64,000 bases of DNA from Temnopleurus reevesii (taxonomy: Eukaryota; Echinodermata; Echinoidea; Temnopleuroida; Temnopleuridae), in the NCBI GenBank assembly GCA_036244855.1, contig BQKZ01000144.1, positions 24,160 to 88,159 of the forward strand, in the 5' to 3' direction. The notes beneath the pieces are model-generated. The model ran no database searches, was not told where the DNA came from, and saw only the letters and a list, made by a program, of their open reading frames with translations. The stretch's first letter is position 1, and every line of letters starts with the position of its first letter. Positions 13,701 through 24,000 of this stretch are shown here, piece by piece. A program made the translations under genes and the position numbers.

Positions 13701-14049
13701 GTTCCAGCTCAAGAGATGCCACCCATTACGGAATAGGCACTCTATATAAAAAGCACATGAAGCAATGATTTTGATTGGCCTATGACGACAAACTGCAACT
13801 TTAAATTACCACAAGTTTCTCACAACACTCCCTATAGCCCATACATGTATCTTACCTTTTACTGGTATTCATTGCTTGTATTTTGTCAAAACCAGGTTTT
13901 CAGGGAGGACAGTATCAGCTGGAACAACGGCCCTGTTGACGGTGCAGATAATATCGGAAGGCAAGGCTAGGATTACGTCCAATTGTGAGAAGATGGTGAT
14001 CGGTAACATGCTGGTGAAAGACATCAAGAGAGTACTATCAAAGGCATGA
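360..14049 (+). CDS. AP3B: AP-3 complex subunit beta, C-terminal part (10 exons)
   Basis: Beta subunit of the AP-3 adaptor, which sorts cargo from endosomes to lysosome-related organelles. The 5' exons lie outside the window; bases 1-359 are intron. Exons: 360-495, 1409-1620, 3893-3983, 4412-4527, 6001-6030, 8914-9094, 9602-9737, 10436-10533, 12953-13097, 13896-14049 (TGA). All junctions are GT-AG and every phase matches. The first two exons encode the Ser/Glu/Asp-rich hinge typical of AP-3 beta. Exon 3 is Lys-rich and ends in LLDFDD, a clathrin-box-like motif. Exons 6-10 give the appendage ('ear') domain, with LSATYRFPRTTCIY, GIDFRDTTQPANFEI, APIGELLQPV, SKLTGMNEHS and a KMVIGNMLVKDIKRVL end that align with animal AP3B1/AP3B2 as I remember them. 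The 30-base microexon at 6001-6030 (SSEQMAELAK) is the least certain; both its flanks are phase 0, so skipping it keeps the frame. Which vertebrate paralogue it matches cannot be said. Confidence 0.93.
1168..1277. repeat. Short imperfect palindrome (MITE-like) in AP-3 beta intron
   Basis: The left arm GGAAGTAGTACGTCA near 1174 is matched by its near reverse complement TGACGTACTACTTC near 1257, about 70 bases apart. The size and symmetry suggest a small non-autonomous TIR element; no target-site duplication was identified. Confidence 0.45.
1664..1932 (+). mobile_element. 5'-truncated non-LTR retrotransposon, ORF2 C-terminus plus 3' tail
   Basis: One frame around 1690-1815 reads YGDRAFSDIAPTLWNSLHLS, then LRNRSPNSFKASLKTYLFRN and a stop. 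This is the conserved C-terminus of CR1/L2/Rex-type LINE ORF2 proteins. It is followed by a tail with AAAGCACTTAGAG and AAGTGCTATATTAATG leading to a TTATTA repeat. The fragment starts just beyond the donor of the exon at 1409-1620. Only the last part of the element is present, as usual for 5'-truncated LINE copies. Confidence 0.7.
1937..3397. mobile_element. Non-autonomous TIR element inserted in a LINE tail
   Basis: The left end AGGTGATCTGTC (1937) is mirrored at the right end by GACAGATCACCT (3386-3397), 1.46 kb apart. The left end is itself a 29-base palindrome (12-base arms, five-base centre), and this palindrome is repeated 67 bases further on, at 2004-2032, with about ten bases of shared flank. 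The interior holds no credible ORF. The element separates the LINE tail ending at 1932 from an (ATT)n run at 3429-3455, which suggests insertion into the LINE's microsatellite tail. Confidence 0.6.
3429..3455. repeat. (ATT)n microsatellite, probable remnant of the LINE tail
   Basis: About nine ATT units follow the TIR element. Their unit matches the TTATTA at the end of the LINE tail at 1932, so they are probably the downstream half of the same tail. Confidence 0.7.
4149..4325. mobile_element. 177-bp MITE with 17-bp TIRs
   Basis: The ends AGGGGTGTTGTTCAAAA and TTTTGAACAACACCCCCT are inverted repeats differing only in the outermost bases. The interior is rich in GCGCAT and GCAACT/AGTTGC-like words. 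TA flanks both sides, compatible with a TA or TTA target duplication. A related interior sequence (GATTTTGATTGGC) recurs near 13770, suggesting a second decayed copy there. Confidence 0.65.
4455..5165 (+). repeat. Four tandem copies of an AP-3 beta exon end with its splice donor
   Basis: The 3' half of the coding exon 4412-4527, its donor and about 110 bases of following intron are repeated in tandem. The CCATGCT (or TCATGCT) landmarks fall at 4466, 4656, 4835 and 5031, so the unit is about 180-195 bp. Copy 1 is the real exon. Copy 2 has an extra base that brings a stop (CAG TGA). Copies 3 and 4 stay open over the exon-like part. All four keep a donor (GTAAGAAAG), but I see no convincing acceptor for copies 2-4. 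The shared intron part contains a G-rich stretch (GGGGGAGTTTGGGGATGG). Confidence 0.85.
10305..10397 (+). mobile_element. LINE/SINE 3' tail with AAATG-type repeat
   Basis: The sequence TATTGATCTGTATTTTG followed by GAAATGAAATAAATGAAATG resembles the segment at 59500-59612 and is the kind of AT-rich tail with a short tandem repeat left by CR1/L2-like retrotransposons. It lies just before the acceptor of the exon at 10436. Confidence 0.45.
10566..10800. repeat. (GAT)n/(GATGAC)n microsatellite
   Basis: An imperfect GAT/AAT trinucleotide array begins shortly after the donor of the exon 10436-10533. It creates spurious Asp-rich and Ser/His-rich open frames that I do not treat as genes. Confidence 0.9.
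10804..12395 (-). mobile_element. CR1/L2-like LINE fragment with reverse transcriptase C-terminal half
   Basis: On the minus strand an open frame from about 12393 to 11477 reads QGSLLGPLLFILYINDF, then the catalytic FADD box (FIFFADDSSVFFSHKN), the LSLNLQKTNYMLF and FLGLHIDEKLKW motifs, LYSTLILPYLYYGVLAWG and a terminal GPKYWNSLPVNVKSS. The order is that of the reverse-transcriptase palm and thumb followed by the C-terminal domain of CR1/L2-type elements. The frame has no stop over about 305 codons, which suggests a fairly young copy. It is 5'-truncated at the GAT microsatellite. About 640 bases of 3' UTR end in a (TGAACAA)n tail of three to four units at 10804-10830. Confidence 0.85.
12728..12905 (-). 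mobile_element. tRNA-derived SINE copy
   Basis: On the minus strand a pol III B-box-like GGTACGAATCCCACC follows a GGTTCTGACTCGCC stretch. After it comes the body GAAATTCATCCACATTGTGC shared with the copies at 23163, 23675, 28690 and 29490. It sits immediately upstream of the AP-3 beta exon at 12953. Confidence 0.65.
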
Positions 14050-14385
14050 TGGTGTCCACCGAAGTTTGGCTTCATTTAGGAATTGTATCATACCTGCCAA
14101 AATTAAATCAGAATCTTCACTTTTAGCTCCTTTCCTTGACATGCCATCCAATAATGGCATTACTTTCTTTCTTGTCTTGTGCTCCATATTGTAGTACAGC
14201 CATCTCTGCCTAAGTTGAGCCTCTTGAACCATATTTCGCAGAATAAATGATGCAAAACGTGTCGTTTAGCTTTTGTAAGTTGAATTTCCCTGAAGTTGAA
14301 CGTATTCTAGCAGTTCCAAGGGATTTGACTTATGTAGGAGGGAAGCTACATTCCTTTGTGTTCTTTAAGCTATTGTGAATGATTG

Positions 14386-14391
14386 AATAAA
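14386..14391 (+). other. Possible AP-3 beta poly(A) signal
   Basis: An AATAAA hexamer lies 337 bases after the AP-3 beta stop codon. It falls beside a sequence that recurs elsewhere in the window (see 22170-22310), so it may belong to a repeat and not to the native 3' UTR. Confidence 0.35.
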
Positions 14392-14887
14392 GTTGTTCAC
14401 TTTATCCTAAATCATTTGTTCCTTCTGCTCACAGTGAGACAAAGATTCCGATTTCATCTTGGCAGGTTTGACAAATTTGTCTTATTATAGGATTTATGTT
14501 CAGTGCTTCTGGTTGTAGAATTAAATATTTTATCAGGCATGGGGCTTTGTAAGAAAGTTGCAATTAAGTATATGCTTCAGCCTATTGAAGCTACCAATCA
14601 AAATCAGTGTTGTATGTGTGTCTTCATGAAAGCACAGACTTTCAGCAAATCAGAAATCTCCACTCAAATTCCAACTGATTTGTTGGTGATGCCGATTTTC
14701 TTGCAACTTCCTGTCGGTATTTAGTGCAGCAATTTTCTTGTATATCTCTATTTAAATGTAGATCAATATGTGGAAACAGAAAATGAGGAAAACAAGAGGA
14801 AATTATATTCTTGTATATCCAAGCGAAATAGAAATGGCCTGTGACATGAAAAGATTCAGCCAATCTTGCGATTGTTATCGAATGTAA

Positions 14888-15451
14888 AGGCCACAGCACA
14901 CTACACGATTTTTAGTCTTAAGACCTTAAGACCTTGCGACAAAACTTTAAGACCTCACATCGCACACTACGCGACCAAAGACCTTAAGACCGAAGAGCCG
15001 ATACCGATATCTTAACATTAATTATCGATAGCTCAAAAACTACGCGCTCGTTTCCCATCGCAACACGCAGCGCGAGAAGTCGGAATTTTAACGTTAAATC
15101 TTGGACTTTTCTTCTAAATTTGTCATATTTGACAGTGTCATCAAAAATTAAGAAATTACATTCATGATTTCAGCTAATCGTAATGGATTTATTATAAAAT
15201 AACAAAAACATAAATGTTTTAATGAGCAATTTTCGAGTGATGCTGTTGTGTGTCTAGTTGGAGGCTGTGCGTGTGTGACGGAACTGATGAGCAGGGAGAG
15301 GTCGCATGAGACCTTAAAAAGATTCAACATGCTAAAACCTTAAGACCTCGGTCTTATGGTCGGATATTTTGCCTCCGACCAGTTAAATGGTGACGTCAAA
15401 CCCCCGGTCTTAAGGTCTTAAGACTAAAAATCGTGTAGTGTGCGGTGGCCT
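14888..15451. mobile_element. 564-bp PIF/Harbinger-type MITE
   Basis: The ends AGGCCACAGCACACTACACG and CGTGTAGTGTGCGGTGGCCT are inverted repeats that continue through TTTTTAGTCTTAAGACC. TAA flanks the element on both sides (14885-14887 and 15452-15454), the three-base target duplication typical of PIF/Harbinger. Words of the type CTTAAGACC recur near both ends as subterminal repeats. There is no transposase frame. Confidence 0.8.
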
Positions 15452-15554
15452 TAAGTCTATTGAAAATCATGTCCTAAAGAGGTGCGATTGATTGCCAGAT
15501 TGATAGACCCCAGGCCTAATCCAGAATTAGAGATGGTCATAGAGTGTCAGGATG

Positions 15555-16621
15555 AAGCCCGCCGGAGACGCTACGACTCAAGCACCTTACGACCAGCTTG
15601 CAACTGAGTGAGATGAATTGCAACATCATGACTCTTGTGAGATTGCCAGTTACACACAGTTGGATGCAACTCGAAAGAGCAGTCGCGGAGATTTGACATG
15701 TTGAATCCTTACAACTGAGTCGTAAGCTAACATCCAATCAGACAAGCATATTGATTTTGACGTCACATTAGCTGCGTCTGCACTATAGCGAGTTTTTCAA
15801 TTAGCGCGCTAGCTCTGATCCGGGTAAATAGCCCGATCAGAACTAACTCGAGCTAATTTGCAGTGCAGACGCAAACAGTGAGCTAATTCACTGAAAAATC
15901 TCGAGCTTAACAAGCCCAAGATATCTTGGGCTAGTTTCCAAAACAGTGAGCTAATTTGGGAAATAGCTCACTAACTCGCTCTTATTTGGTACAGTGCAGC
16001 TCGCGCTAATTCGGCGACTCGGGCTAATTTATTCATTCGTTGTGTGGGAGCAGCGGAGCATGGCAGGCCCATTGACGAGCACTTCGTGCGAGTTTCTCCG
16101 CACAACAACCACATGCTTATTTTCCTAGACTGCGCATGCTCCAGAACTAGGCCAAGCTCGGAGAGCGGGCTAATGCAGCTCGCGCTCGCGCTAAATTGAG
16201 GAAAGAGACCTAAGTCCGTCAAGCTCGAGATTCCAAACTCGCTATAGTGCAGACCAAGATTGCCAATCTCGAGATTAATTGCAAAGATGGTTGATCGGAC
16301 TAAAAGCTCGAGATCAAGGAAACTCGGCCTAGTGCAGCGCCGGCTATTGATGAAATGCACATGTGTCAAAGCCTCTCATAAATTTAACGGGTGTCACATT
16401 GTAAATTTCACATGTGTCAAGCGTCACGTTGTAAATTTCATGAGTTATTTACTTCTGCCAAGCTCAAAATATACCAGCAAAAATAACAATCAAAGCGCAG
16501 TTGTAGGGTTGGATCGCAGGATGCGCGCTGACAATGGTTACGACAGGCTTACAATTCAGTGACGTCTTCCAGTCGCAAGCCAGTTGTAAGGTGGTTGAGT
16601 AGTGGCGTGTCCAGCGGGCTT
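15555..16621. mobile_element. Outer TIR element carrying a nested MITE
   Basis: The left end (AAGCCCGCCGGAGACGC, then CACCTTACGACCAGCTTGC) is mirrored at the right end (GCAAGCCAGTTGTAAGGTGG, then GCGTGTCCAGCGGGCTT). The arms are diverged but align over at least 70 bases. The second element at 15769-16350 sits inside it. Confidence 0.6.
15769..16350. mobile_element. Inner MITE nested in the element at 15555-16621
   Basis: The left end GTCTGCACTATAGCGAGTT is matched perfectly by AACTCGCTATAGTGCAGAC at 16236-16254, and more loosely by a second mirrored end, AACTCGGCCTAGTGCAGCGC, at about 16320-16340. The interior repeats GAGCTAATT and CTCGAG many times. The true right end is either about 16255 or about 16350. 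Confidence 0.6.
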
Positions 16622-16639
16622 TAGAGAGGTTAGCTTGTA

Positions 16640-17950
16640 CCAAAGTACACAATCTCATTCATGAAAGGTGCACATCCATTCGTGCACACAAATCCAATAT
16701 GAGCTGAACCATGTAATGCTCTAAATAGATTCGTGTACTTAGGTTCTTCTTCCAGAAGCATCTTAATTCTAAAAACAGTATTTTATCAATGAAGAAAGCA
16801 TTCCTTGACTCCGACATTCACAATAGCATTGTGATAACATTGTTGTGCAATTTTTCAGAATACGAGATCCTTGTCTGCATGTAAGAATAATTCCATTAGA
16901 TAGATAGCACCTTGCATAATATATGTTGGTTTGTGCTTGGTATTGTACTAGTTGTAAACAAAGATTTCCTTTTCATAGTGATATGATAGAAATTTCCTTA
17001 CACACAGAAATCTATTTGTCATACACCGAACATGCATTATTTGATCATAGCTATGTAAAATTTAAAGTTGTCCTCTACATAATTCTTCTGCAAAGTTTGT
17101 GTCCCAGTTTTCTTGTCAATATCTAGTGGACAGGAACAGTTGATATTATTTATCGTTTTCGTCTTATTAAGGATTAATCCTGCTGTCTAGCTTTGAAATG
17201 AGATCTTCTGTTTTGTTGCTTCTATAGCAAGATCATGTCATCAGTCAGAAGAAAATTATTAGAAAGGTTTGAATGTAGATACTCTATATTGGATAGTTAA
17301 ATACAATTAATGTAAAAGTTACCAGTCAGATGAACACATTACCTGTTTTATGACTTGTGCATGCTGCATGTAAATGTACATTAATGCACAAGAAAGGTCC
17401 CACAAACCCATATTGTGCTTAGTATATTCCTGTACCCTCTCCACACAGTTTCCATTGGAATCTATTTATGTTACACTAACAATCAAAATGAGTAGTGATA
17501 ATCATAAAAATTATGTATGTTTACTTGTATCCAATTTTGATTTAATCAATGGACAAATTCAAAATGGATTATATTGCCCCAAGTACTATTCAAATTGTTT
17601 TGTGAACACTTGATTTTGTTGGTATATGTAATACTGTTTAGCCATTGATGAATATTGCAGAGTACTTATAATTTATGAATAAATATAATAAATATAGTAT
17701 TATATGAAGAATTTTCCGTGTAGCCAAGTGTTATTGTATCAACAGGGGATTATGAATATGTGGCTTGTTGTGAGTGCAAGTTGTTTGTGTGTGTATGGTT
17801 CTATGTCTAGGTTTTTTATGTAGACCAAGGACCAAAGTCTGAAGAATTACTATCTAACCAAGGACATAACTAATCGGGAACCGTCCCAGTCCAGTCAAGG
17901 ACTCTGTGATCTGATAGCACCCACCTCTGCACATTCTTTCACACTGAACA
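16640..17950. other. Intergenic, no supported feature
   Basis: AT-rich sequence without a credible coding exon, repeat landmark or RNA gene. Short open frames here have no domain, codon pattern or splice context. Confidence 0.6.
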
Positions 17951-17954
17951 CACA

Positions 17955-18266
17955 GGCCCGTATTCCGATAGCGAGGTTTCAGTTAACCCTGGTCTAAATC
18001 TGTGGTTTAAGTATGGGAAGCCAAAAGAGGCTTGAATCTATAACAGTCGATGTTTAATTTACCAGCACATTTGGCACTCATAGTATTCAAAACTGTCTCA
18101 AAATAAAAACTTAAATAGTTTTCTACATTATTAAAGAATGGGAAAAGAGAGCAGTTAACATAAGAATTATACATTGTAAATAAAGTTTTGGCACTTTAGG
18201 CTTCCCATACTTAAACCACAGATTTAGACCAGGGTTAACTTAAACCTCGCTATCAGAATACGGGCC
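17955..18266. mobile_element. 312-bp MITE with about 68-bp TIRs
   Basis: The left arm runs from GGCCCGTATTCCGATAGCGA through TTAACCCTGGTCTAAATC to TATGGGAAGCC. The right arm is its near-perfect reverse complement, ending TCAGAATACGGGCC. ACA lies on both flanks and may be the target duplication. The central 175 bases are AT-rich and non-coding. Confidence 0.8.
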
Positions 18267-18502
18267 ACAGGGACTGTCACTCAAACATGTACACAGAGTC
18301 CACATAACCCTCTGACTTGTATATACCTCTCTGTGGTTTAGAGTTGTAGCCCCTGTGTGTTCAGGGCAAAGATATGTGCAGAGGCATGTGCTATTAGAAC
18401 ACAGAGTCCTCAACTGGACTAGAACTATCTTGGAAACATACCACTGTACAAAAGATTTGCATTCAGAGAAGGATATGGGGTATGTCCTTGGTTCGATTGT
18501 AA

Positions 18503-18710
18503 TAGGCGGGTTTACTTATATATTCAAATTCATGTGCGTTTGATATAGTTACACGGTATTCCATAGACTGTTTGATAACAATAAGACTACACTACTTGGA
18601 ATAGAGTTTGCATACATTACTTGTTGCTATGTTGGGCAAGCCTCGGGCAAGCTTTTGGGTTGTCTAGAACAACCTTTGTGTTAAGGGTATGCATACAACC
18701 CGCATATTGA
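18503..18710. mobile_element. TIR element family A, copy 1 (right end lost)
   Basis: It starts with TAGGCGGGTTTACTTA, as does the copy at 63721. It shares with that copy and with 61457-61545 a core containing TTTGCATACATTACTTG, the doubled word GGGCAAGCCTCGGGCAAGC, a GGTTGT...ACAACC hairpin and GGTATGCATACAA. The right TIR seen at 63941 is missing here. Confidence 0.65.
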
Positions 18711-19173
18711 AATGCGTTAAAATTCCACGGTTCTCTAAACAACGGGACTGATGCACACGAAAACATATGTCCTTGATCAACACCCAAAACCAGAAATATG
18801 TGTGTTTGTGTGTATGTGTGTGTGTCTTATGTGACGCTCTATATAACTCTATATTTCACATTAATCTATTCTTGAAAATTCTATGTACAAAGTAAATGAG
18901 TAGTTGTCCATATGGCGCATAGATTCCGTTGATGTTGCCGATCGCGCAGGTCCCCATCATATGATGATATATTTTAGGCCTGTAAACAGCTTCACCTATT
19001 CTAACTGTAGTGTAGAGGCAGAGGAGAGGAACGTTGTCCAAGCACTTTCAGCATGTTCGTTCAATCAGCTGGCCGAAATAGAATTGCTTGATTTTGGGAG
19101 GGGTTGTGTCATTTGTAAAAATAAAGGGAGAGCTGATTTGCTCTGTAATTAGTTGCGGGCCAGATTTTTATCT

Positions 19174-19320
19174 TTTTTTTGGGGGGGGGGGGTTGTTTGT
19201 TGACCTTGCTTTCTATTATCTCGCAGATTCGGAAAGGTCAACAAACAACTCAACGGAAAAAACTCGAACATAAGTAACAAAAAATCAGGCCCACATACAA
19301 CCCCCCCCCCCCCCCCCCCC
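19174..19320. repeat. Hairpin between a G run and a C run
   Basis: A run of about twelve G is followed by GTTGTTTGTTGACCTT, a 25-base spacer and its reverse complement AAGGTCAACAAACAAC. A C run of nearly twenty follows. Homopolymer lengths in such assemblies are unreliable. Confidence 0.6.
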
Positions 19321-19739
19321 TTATTTCCAGAAGGGAGACCAGCACCAGTACCCACTCCCCGAACGGGATTAAAGCCAATACCGGTATACCAAATCTCGTA
19401 TATCTTGTATCTCGCCCTCTATCGGTAATTTTCAGCAAAGCCAGTTTTCCTCTTGAACAACAAATCGAAGGAAATCTGCTCAATTTTTATTTAGAGTCAA
19501 ATTCAAGATGATATAAGTTCTGTGAGGTTAAGAGGACATAACAACTTGCTGATTTAGAATGGAGAGCACCTTCGATTTACAAGCGTGAGTAGTATTTTAT
19601 AAAGCATTTGGTGCCTTAATTTTGGAGCTGCTGAGCATGAGTCCGACTCCGAGTCAGTGAGTGAGCGAACGACAAGACCTCTGCACGCCCAATCTGCCGG
19701 GTGGGGCCAGGGTGGGGCCAGGGTGGGGCTAGGGTATTC

Positions 19740-20240
19740 AAGCGGGTTCCGAAAAAATCAGGAGAGTGTCGATTATCAATTCTATTCTTGAAGACGGCCA
19801 AATCGTGGGCAGACCCGGAGAATAGCGACCAGATTGCGTGCGCGCGCCATGTAAAAATTGCAAACATCGGCGGCAGAAGTCCAAAATACACACAGTCACA
19901 GGTAACCATGATCCACAAAACAAGTCCAAAAAAGGCAAAAGCTACTTTTATCACATTTTATAAACACAATAATGGTTTTAAATGTTATTTTCTTTACCCA
20001 TCTTCAATATTTCAAGAAATCTTTTGAAAATTTAATCGACTTTGGTGTTAAAAGTGTAAACTTGAGCCAACTTTACCAAATCAAATGTTTGTAGGTCGAA
20101 TCTGGTGCAAAAATCATCGCCGACGCACTACCGCACGCTGTACACAAATTTAATACATCGCACGCACCTGGTAGCTATTCTCCGGGTTTGCCAAATCGTG
20201 CCTCCTGCATCTCTCTTTTTTTTGTGTGCAAAGTCTATGG
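19740..20240. repeat. Diverged inverted repeat (probable old MITE)
   Basis: The stretch GGCAGACCCGGAGAATAGCG near 19807 is mirrored near 20168-20190 by CTATTCTCCGGGTTTGCC. The similarity extends on both sides (AAATCGTG and CACGATTT, GCGTGCG and CGCACGC). A Gly/Thr-encoding GGGTGGGGCCA triplication lies just before it. Confidence 0.5.
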
Positions 20241-20249
20241 AGAACTTGG

Positions 20250-20958
20250 TACGATGCCATCTTTCTGCCCAAAGCCAAAGCCTTGGCTTCAGTTCAAAGG
20301 CCAAAAGATTTTAAAAGCAATGCCAATGGCAATGCCTTTAATGGAATTTAATCTTTTTTTTTGCTACCTTACCTGTTTGTTTATTGATTTGGGCAAAATG
20401 TTAGATGGCATCGAACTGTGGTGAGGTCCCCGGTCATTTTCACTTATTTCTTGCTAATATAATAATACTCCACACACGTAGATCTTCCAAGAAAGCATTG
20501 ATTGAACATAAATTCTTACTTCCATCCAAACATGGAATTGGAAAACTCTGACAAACAGTGTCTGAGATTCAGTGAATTATATACAACAACATTCTTTGGA
20601 AAGAAATTGAACCTATGACCTTAATTCCCACCCAAGTATGCATGTGAATTTTTCTCACAGCATCGTGGACATGCATTGCTAATCATTCTTTATCAATGTT
20701 GGGATAAAGGCAGAAATTTATTAAATTTTTATGGATACAATACAAATATAATTCAAAGTAAATTATTGACTTACGTAATTTGTTAACTTAAAACTATACC
20801 TTTATAGTCAAAGAAAATACAATGTGACCATTTATGACATAGCTCAGGATAAAACTTTGCCAAAAATTCAGCCAGTGGAAGTTCAAATAGCCTTTTGAAT
20901 CTTATCACGCTAACACAGTTCTATCAACTTCTTTTTTTTCCCCAATTCTTCCATTTAG
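20250..20958. other. Upstream region and first intron of the zinc-finger gene
   Basis: No repeat or coding exon was recognised. The final pyrimidine tract and TTTAG at 20958 look like the acceptor of the exon that carries the start codon at 21035, so one or more 5' UTR exons should lie further upstream. Confidence 0.45.
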
Positions 20959-21034
20959 GAATCCATCATCCAATAGTTTTCAACTCAATGGGGACTCCAC
21001 AATCGGTCCACACTGCACCACGCAGGATAATACC

Positions 21035-24000
21035 ATGTCGGTCTCCAACGTTATGGGGAAAATGCGAACCGTACCAAAGTTAAAAGACTACAAGAAGCTG
21101 AGCAGAAAACAGAGGGTGCAGAATGCCTGGCACAGGGCTGTCGGAAAGCTAGGCGAGGAAAAGATTGCCGAAACGGTCGAGACGTACCTATGGGCAGAGG
21201 AGAACGGGGAAAAATCAACGGTCAATGAAATCATCCTCAATCTCCTTTCAGCGGGTCTCTCTCAGATTGAGGTGGTGGCCATCATCCCCGTGGGTGGCTC
21301 GAGGGTATCTAAACTAGCAAAGTCTAACCCGGAGATCGAGACAGAAAAGAGGGAACGATTCACTCGGCATGCAGCCTCGGATGAAGACAAGCAAGCTATA
21401 CTGAATCAAATCGAAACATGGGACATCGAGCCTGCCTTCCCCTGTGAGCACCGATTAGAGTTTCTCGTGGGAGTCGATGAGTGGCAGCAACTTCACACGG
21501 TTTACAAAAACGAGCGATGCAGAAGCGGGAAGAGGGCGCTAGGCATTGTTCGGTGGAGAGAGTACGTGCGTGCCTTCAGACCTAGGCTTGTGCTGAAGAA
21601 TGCAAAGTCAAAGAGCTGCAGCTGTCGACATAACATTGAAATGGAGATCATAGACCCTGCTACAACTGTCCAGCGGAAAGCTGACCTGAAACTTGTTTTA
21701 GATACGCACGACGAGGCCGTTCGTGAAAGACAGGCCACGTACAAGTTTATAGCACATTACCAGGAACCACAACAGTCACAGAATGAGTTGGCAGTTGAAG
21801 AAGCGGCCCTGCTTGAGGTCGCTCCTGATCTGGAATGCACTATGGACCCTGAAAATGCAGGTAGGTAATGTTAGTCTATATTGGGATATAAATTAACAAT
21901 GTTTCAAAAGAATTTTCATATTATTTCCAAAAGTTCTTCCTACTCAGATTCCCCCGCTCCGGAATCTGAGTAGGAAGAACTCTCAGATATACCAAGGGTT
22001 GGACCCCTCCCAAATATGTGTGAGATGGCCGTCAATATCCCAATATCCATCGAGAACTATGAGCAGGAGGGACAAAAGATTTGGGCAAATAGACAGAGTC
22101 CACTGAAGCATTGAAAAAAAAGCAAGACAGCCACAAAAGAAATTTCCTTCCTTTGTATTCTGTAGAGAAATTATGACAGGTGTCATGCCCGTTCAGTGAA
22201 TCAATAGAGAAGCTATTTTCCTTGGTAATCATTAAGCTATCTTTAATTCTTGACTTAAGTTGTTTACTTTCTCCAAATCCTTTGTTCCTTCTGTTCACAG
22301 CAGCGCAAAAAGATACGGGGGCAAAGGGTGATTAAAAGGGGGACAAGAAATTGTCCCTGTGAGCTCCAAAATAAGCCCCTGCAAAATGTTTTAAGGGGGT
22401 TATTTTTCAAGAAGAAAAGGCATTACTAGCCCTTGCAAATGGAATAGTATTTTTACATGGTAGTCTAGATTAAATTATCAATAGACATGTGGGAGAAAGA
22501 TCCAGATTGTATAACATAATTCATTCCCATTCAAGAGGATGATGTTAAAAAGGTGCAATCAATGTTGATTCAATTCAATAATCAAGACCTATTTAGTCTA
22601 CTGATAGTCAGCCTAAGTTTTGAACGCCAGATAACCAGACTGTTATGCCCACTTCAAATTCATCAAGTCATATGACTCAGAATATTATAGTGTAAAGGCT
22701 GACATTTTAGTGCCCATAAATTTGGCAAAATCTCAGACCTTTTCACATATTAGTGAATTGTAATGTCTATATTTTCAAAGATTATTGTTTAAAAGGCTAT
22801 GGGCATTCTAATGAGTGAAAAATTTAGCAAATTCATGGTCGAGAAATTCACGAAAATGAAACCCCAGCAAAATTTTCAGCTTTTACAGTACTGTATTCAT
22901 GCACTCTCAAATTACAATTTGACTTGACATTGTCTTTATCATGTCCTCCTTTTTAATTTGCGGTCCAGATTCCAAACCAGTAACCAGCAGCATTCAAGAA
23001 TGTCTGCTTCAACCAGAAATGTCTGAGGAGGCACCGCCACCAGAGAGGGAGGATGAATTCCAGCTGTTTTGTGTCAAAGAAGAAGTTACAGAAGATGAAC
23101 CCATCGAAGGAGGTACCTGATAGTAATGAAATTTATATACTCAGTGATGTGTTGCATTATGACCTGGCTGTAGCATGGCTACCATTTGGTGCTCGCTGCA
23201 TTTAAGGAATTTCTATCTACCGATACCCATTCATCTTGCCTTGGTTGAGTGCAGCACAATGTGGATAAATTTCTTGCTGAAGGAAATTAATGTCATGGTT
23301 GGTATGCGAACCTACAGATTGAAAGGCGAGAGTGAGAACCACTACACCACGATGCCTCCATGCACATGTAACATGCCTCCAGGAAGATGTATTTCAACAT
23401 CGGGCCCAGGGTGGTATTTCACCAAGATAAAACGACTTAAAGAATGGCTTTGAGAACGACTGGTATCGGTTCTTTGAATGAATATGCATAATATTATAAA
23501 TTATTACGCGCTAGAGCAGACATCATTCGTTCTTAAAGTCGTTCTTGAAGTCTTTCTTATCTTGGTAAAACACTGCCCAGGTACTGTATGTGCACCAGTA
23601 TCCTACCACTTATGTCAAACTGCCCACTAATAGTGCTCGGAATTTAGAAGATTTCATCAGGGGATTTTATGCCTTGTAGTGTAGAGGTTCTGATACTCGC
23701 TTTTTAACACAAGGGTAGTACTGTAGATTCGAATGCCACCCATGATGTTAATTTCCTTCAGCAAGAAATTTATCCACATTGTGCTGCACTTAAACAGGTG
23801 AGGTTTAAAGATACTGGTAGGATGAAATTCCTTGAATGCAGTAAGAACCACATGGTGCACTTGTTATAGTTGGGTAATAATGCACAGACCACTTACGGTA
23901 CAAACACTTTGTATTAAGCATCAGATGAATATTGTGTATTATCATCAATAACCAATCAAACCAATAGAGAACTGTAGGAAATGAAACGAGGGCACCAAAA

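Noticed and set aside
14503..14899. Short plus and minus frames after the AP-3 beta gene
   Set aside because: No conserved motif or phase-matched exon context.
15540..16660. Several Ala/Leu/Ser-rich frames
   Set aside because: They lie entirely inside nested MITEs.
19149..19483. Gly-rich minus-strand frames
   Set aside because: Created by the C run and the hairpin.
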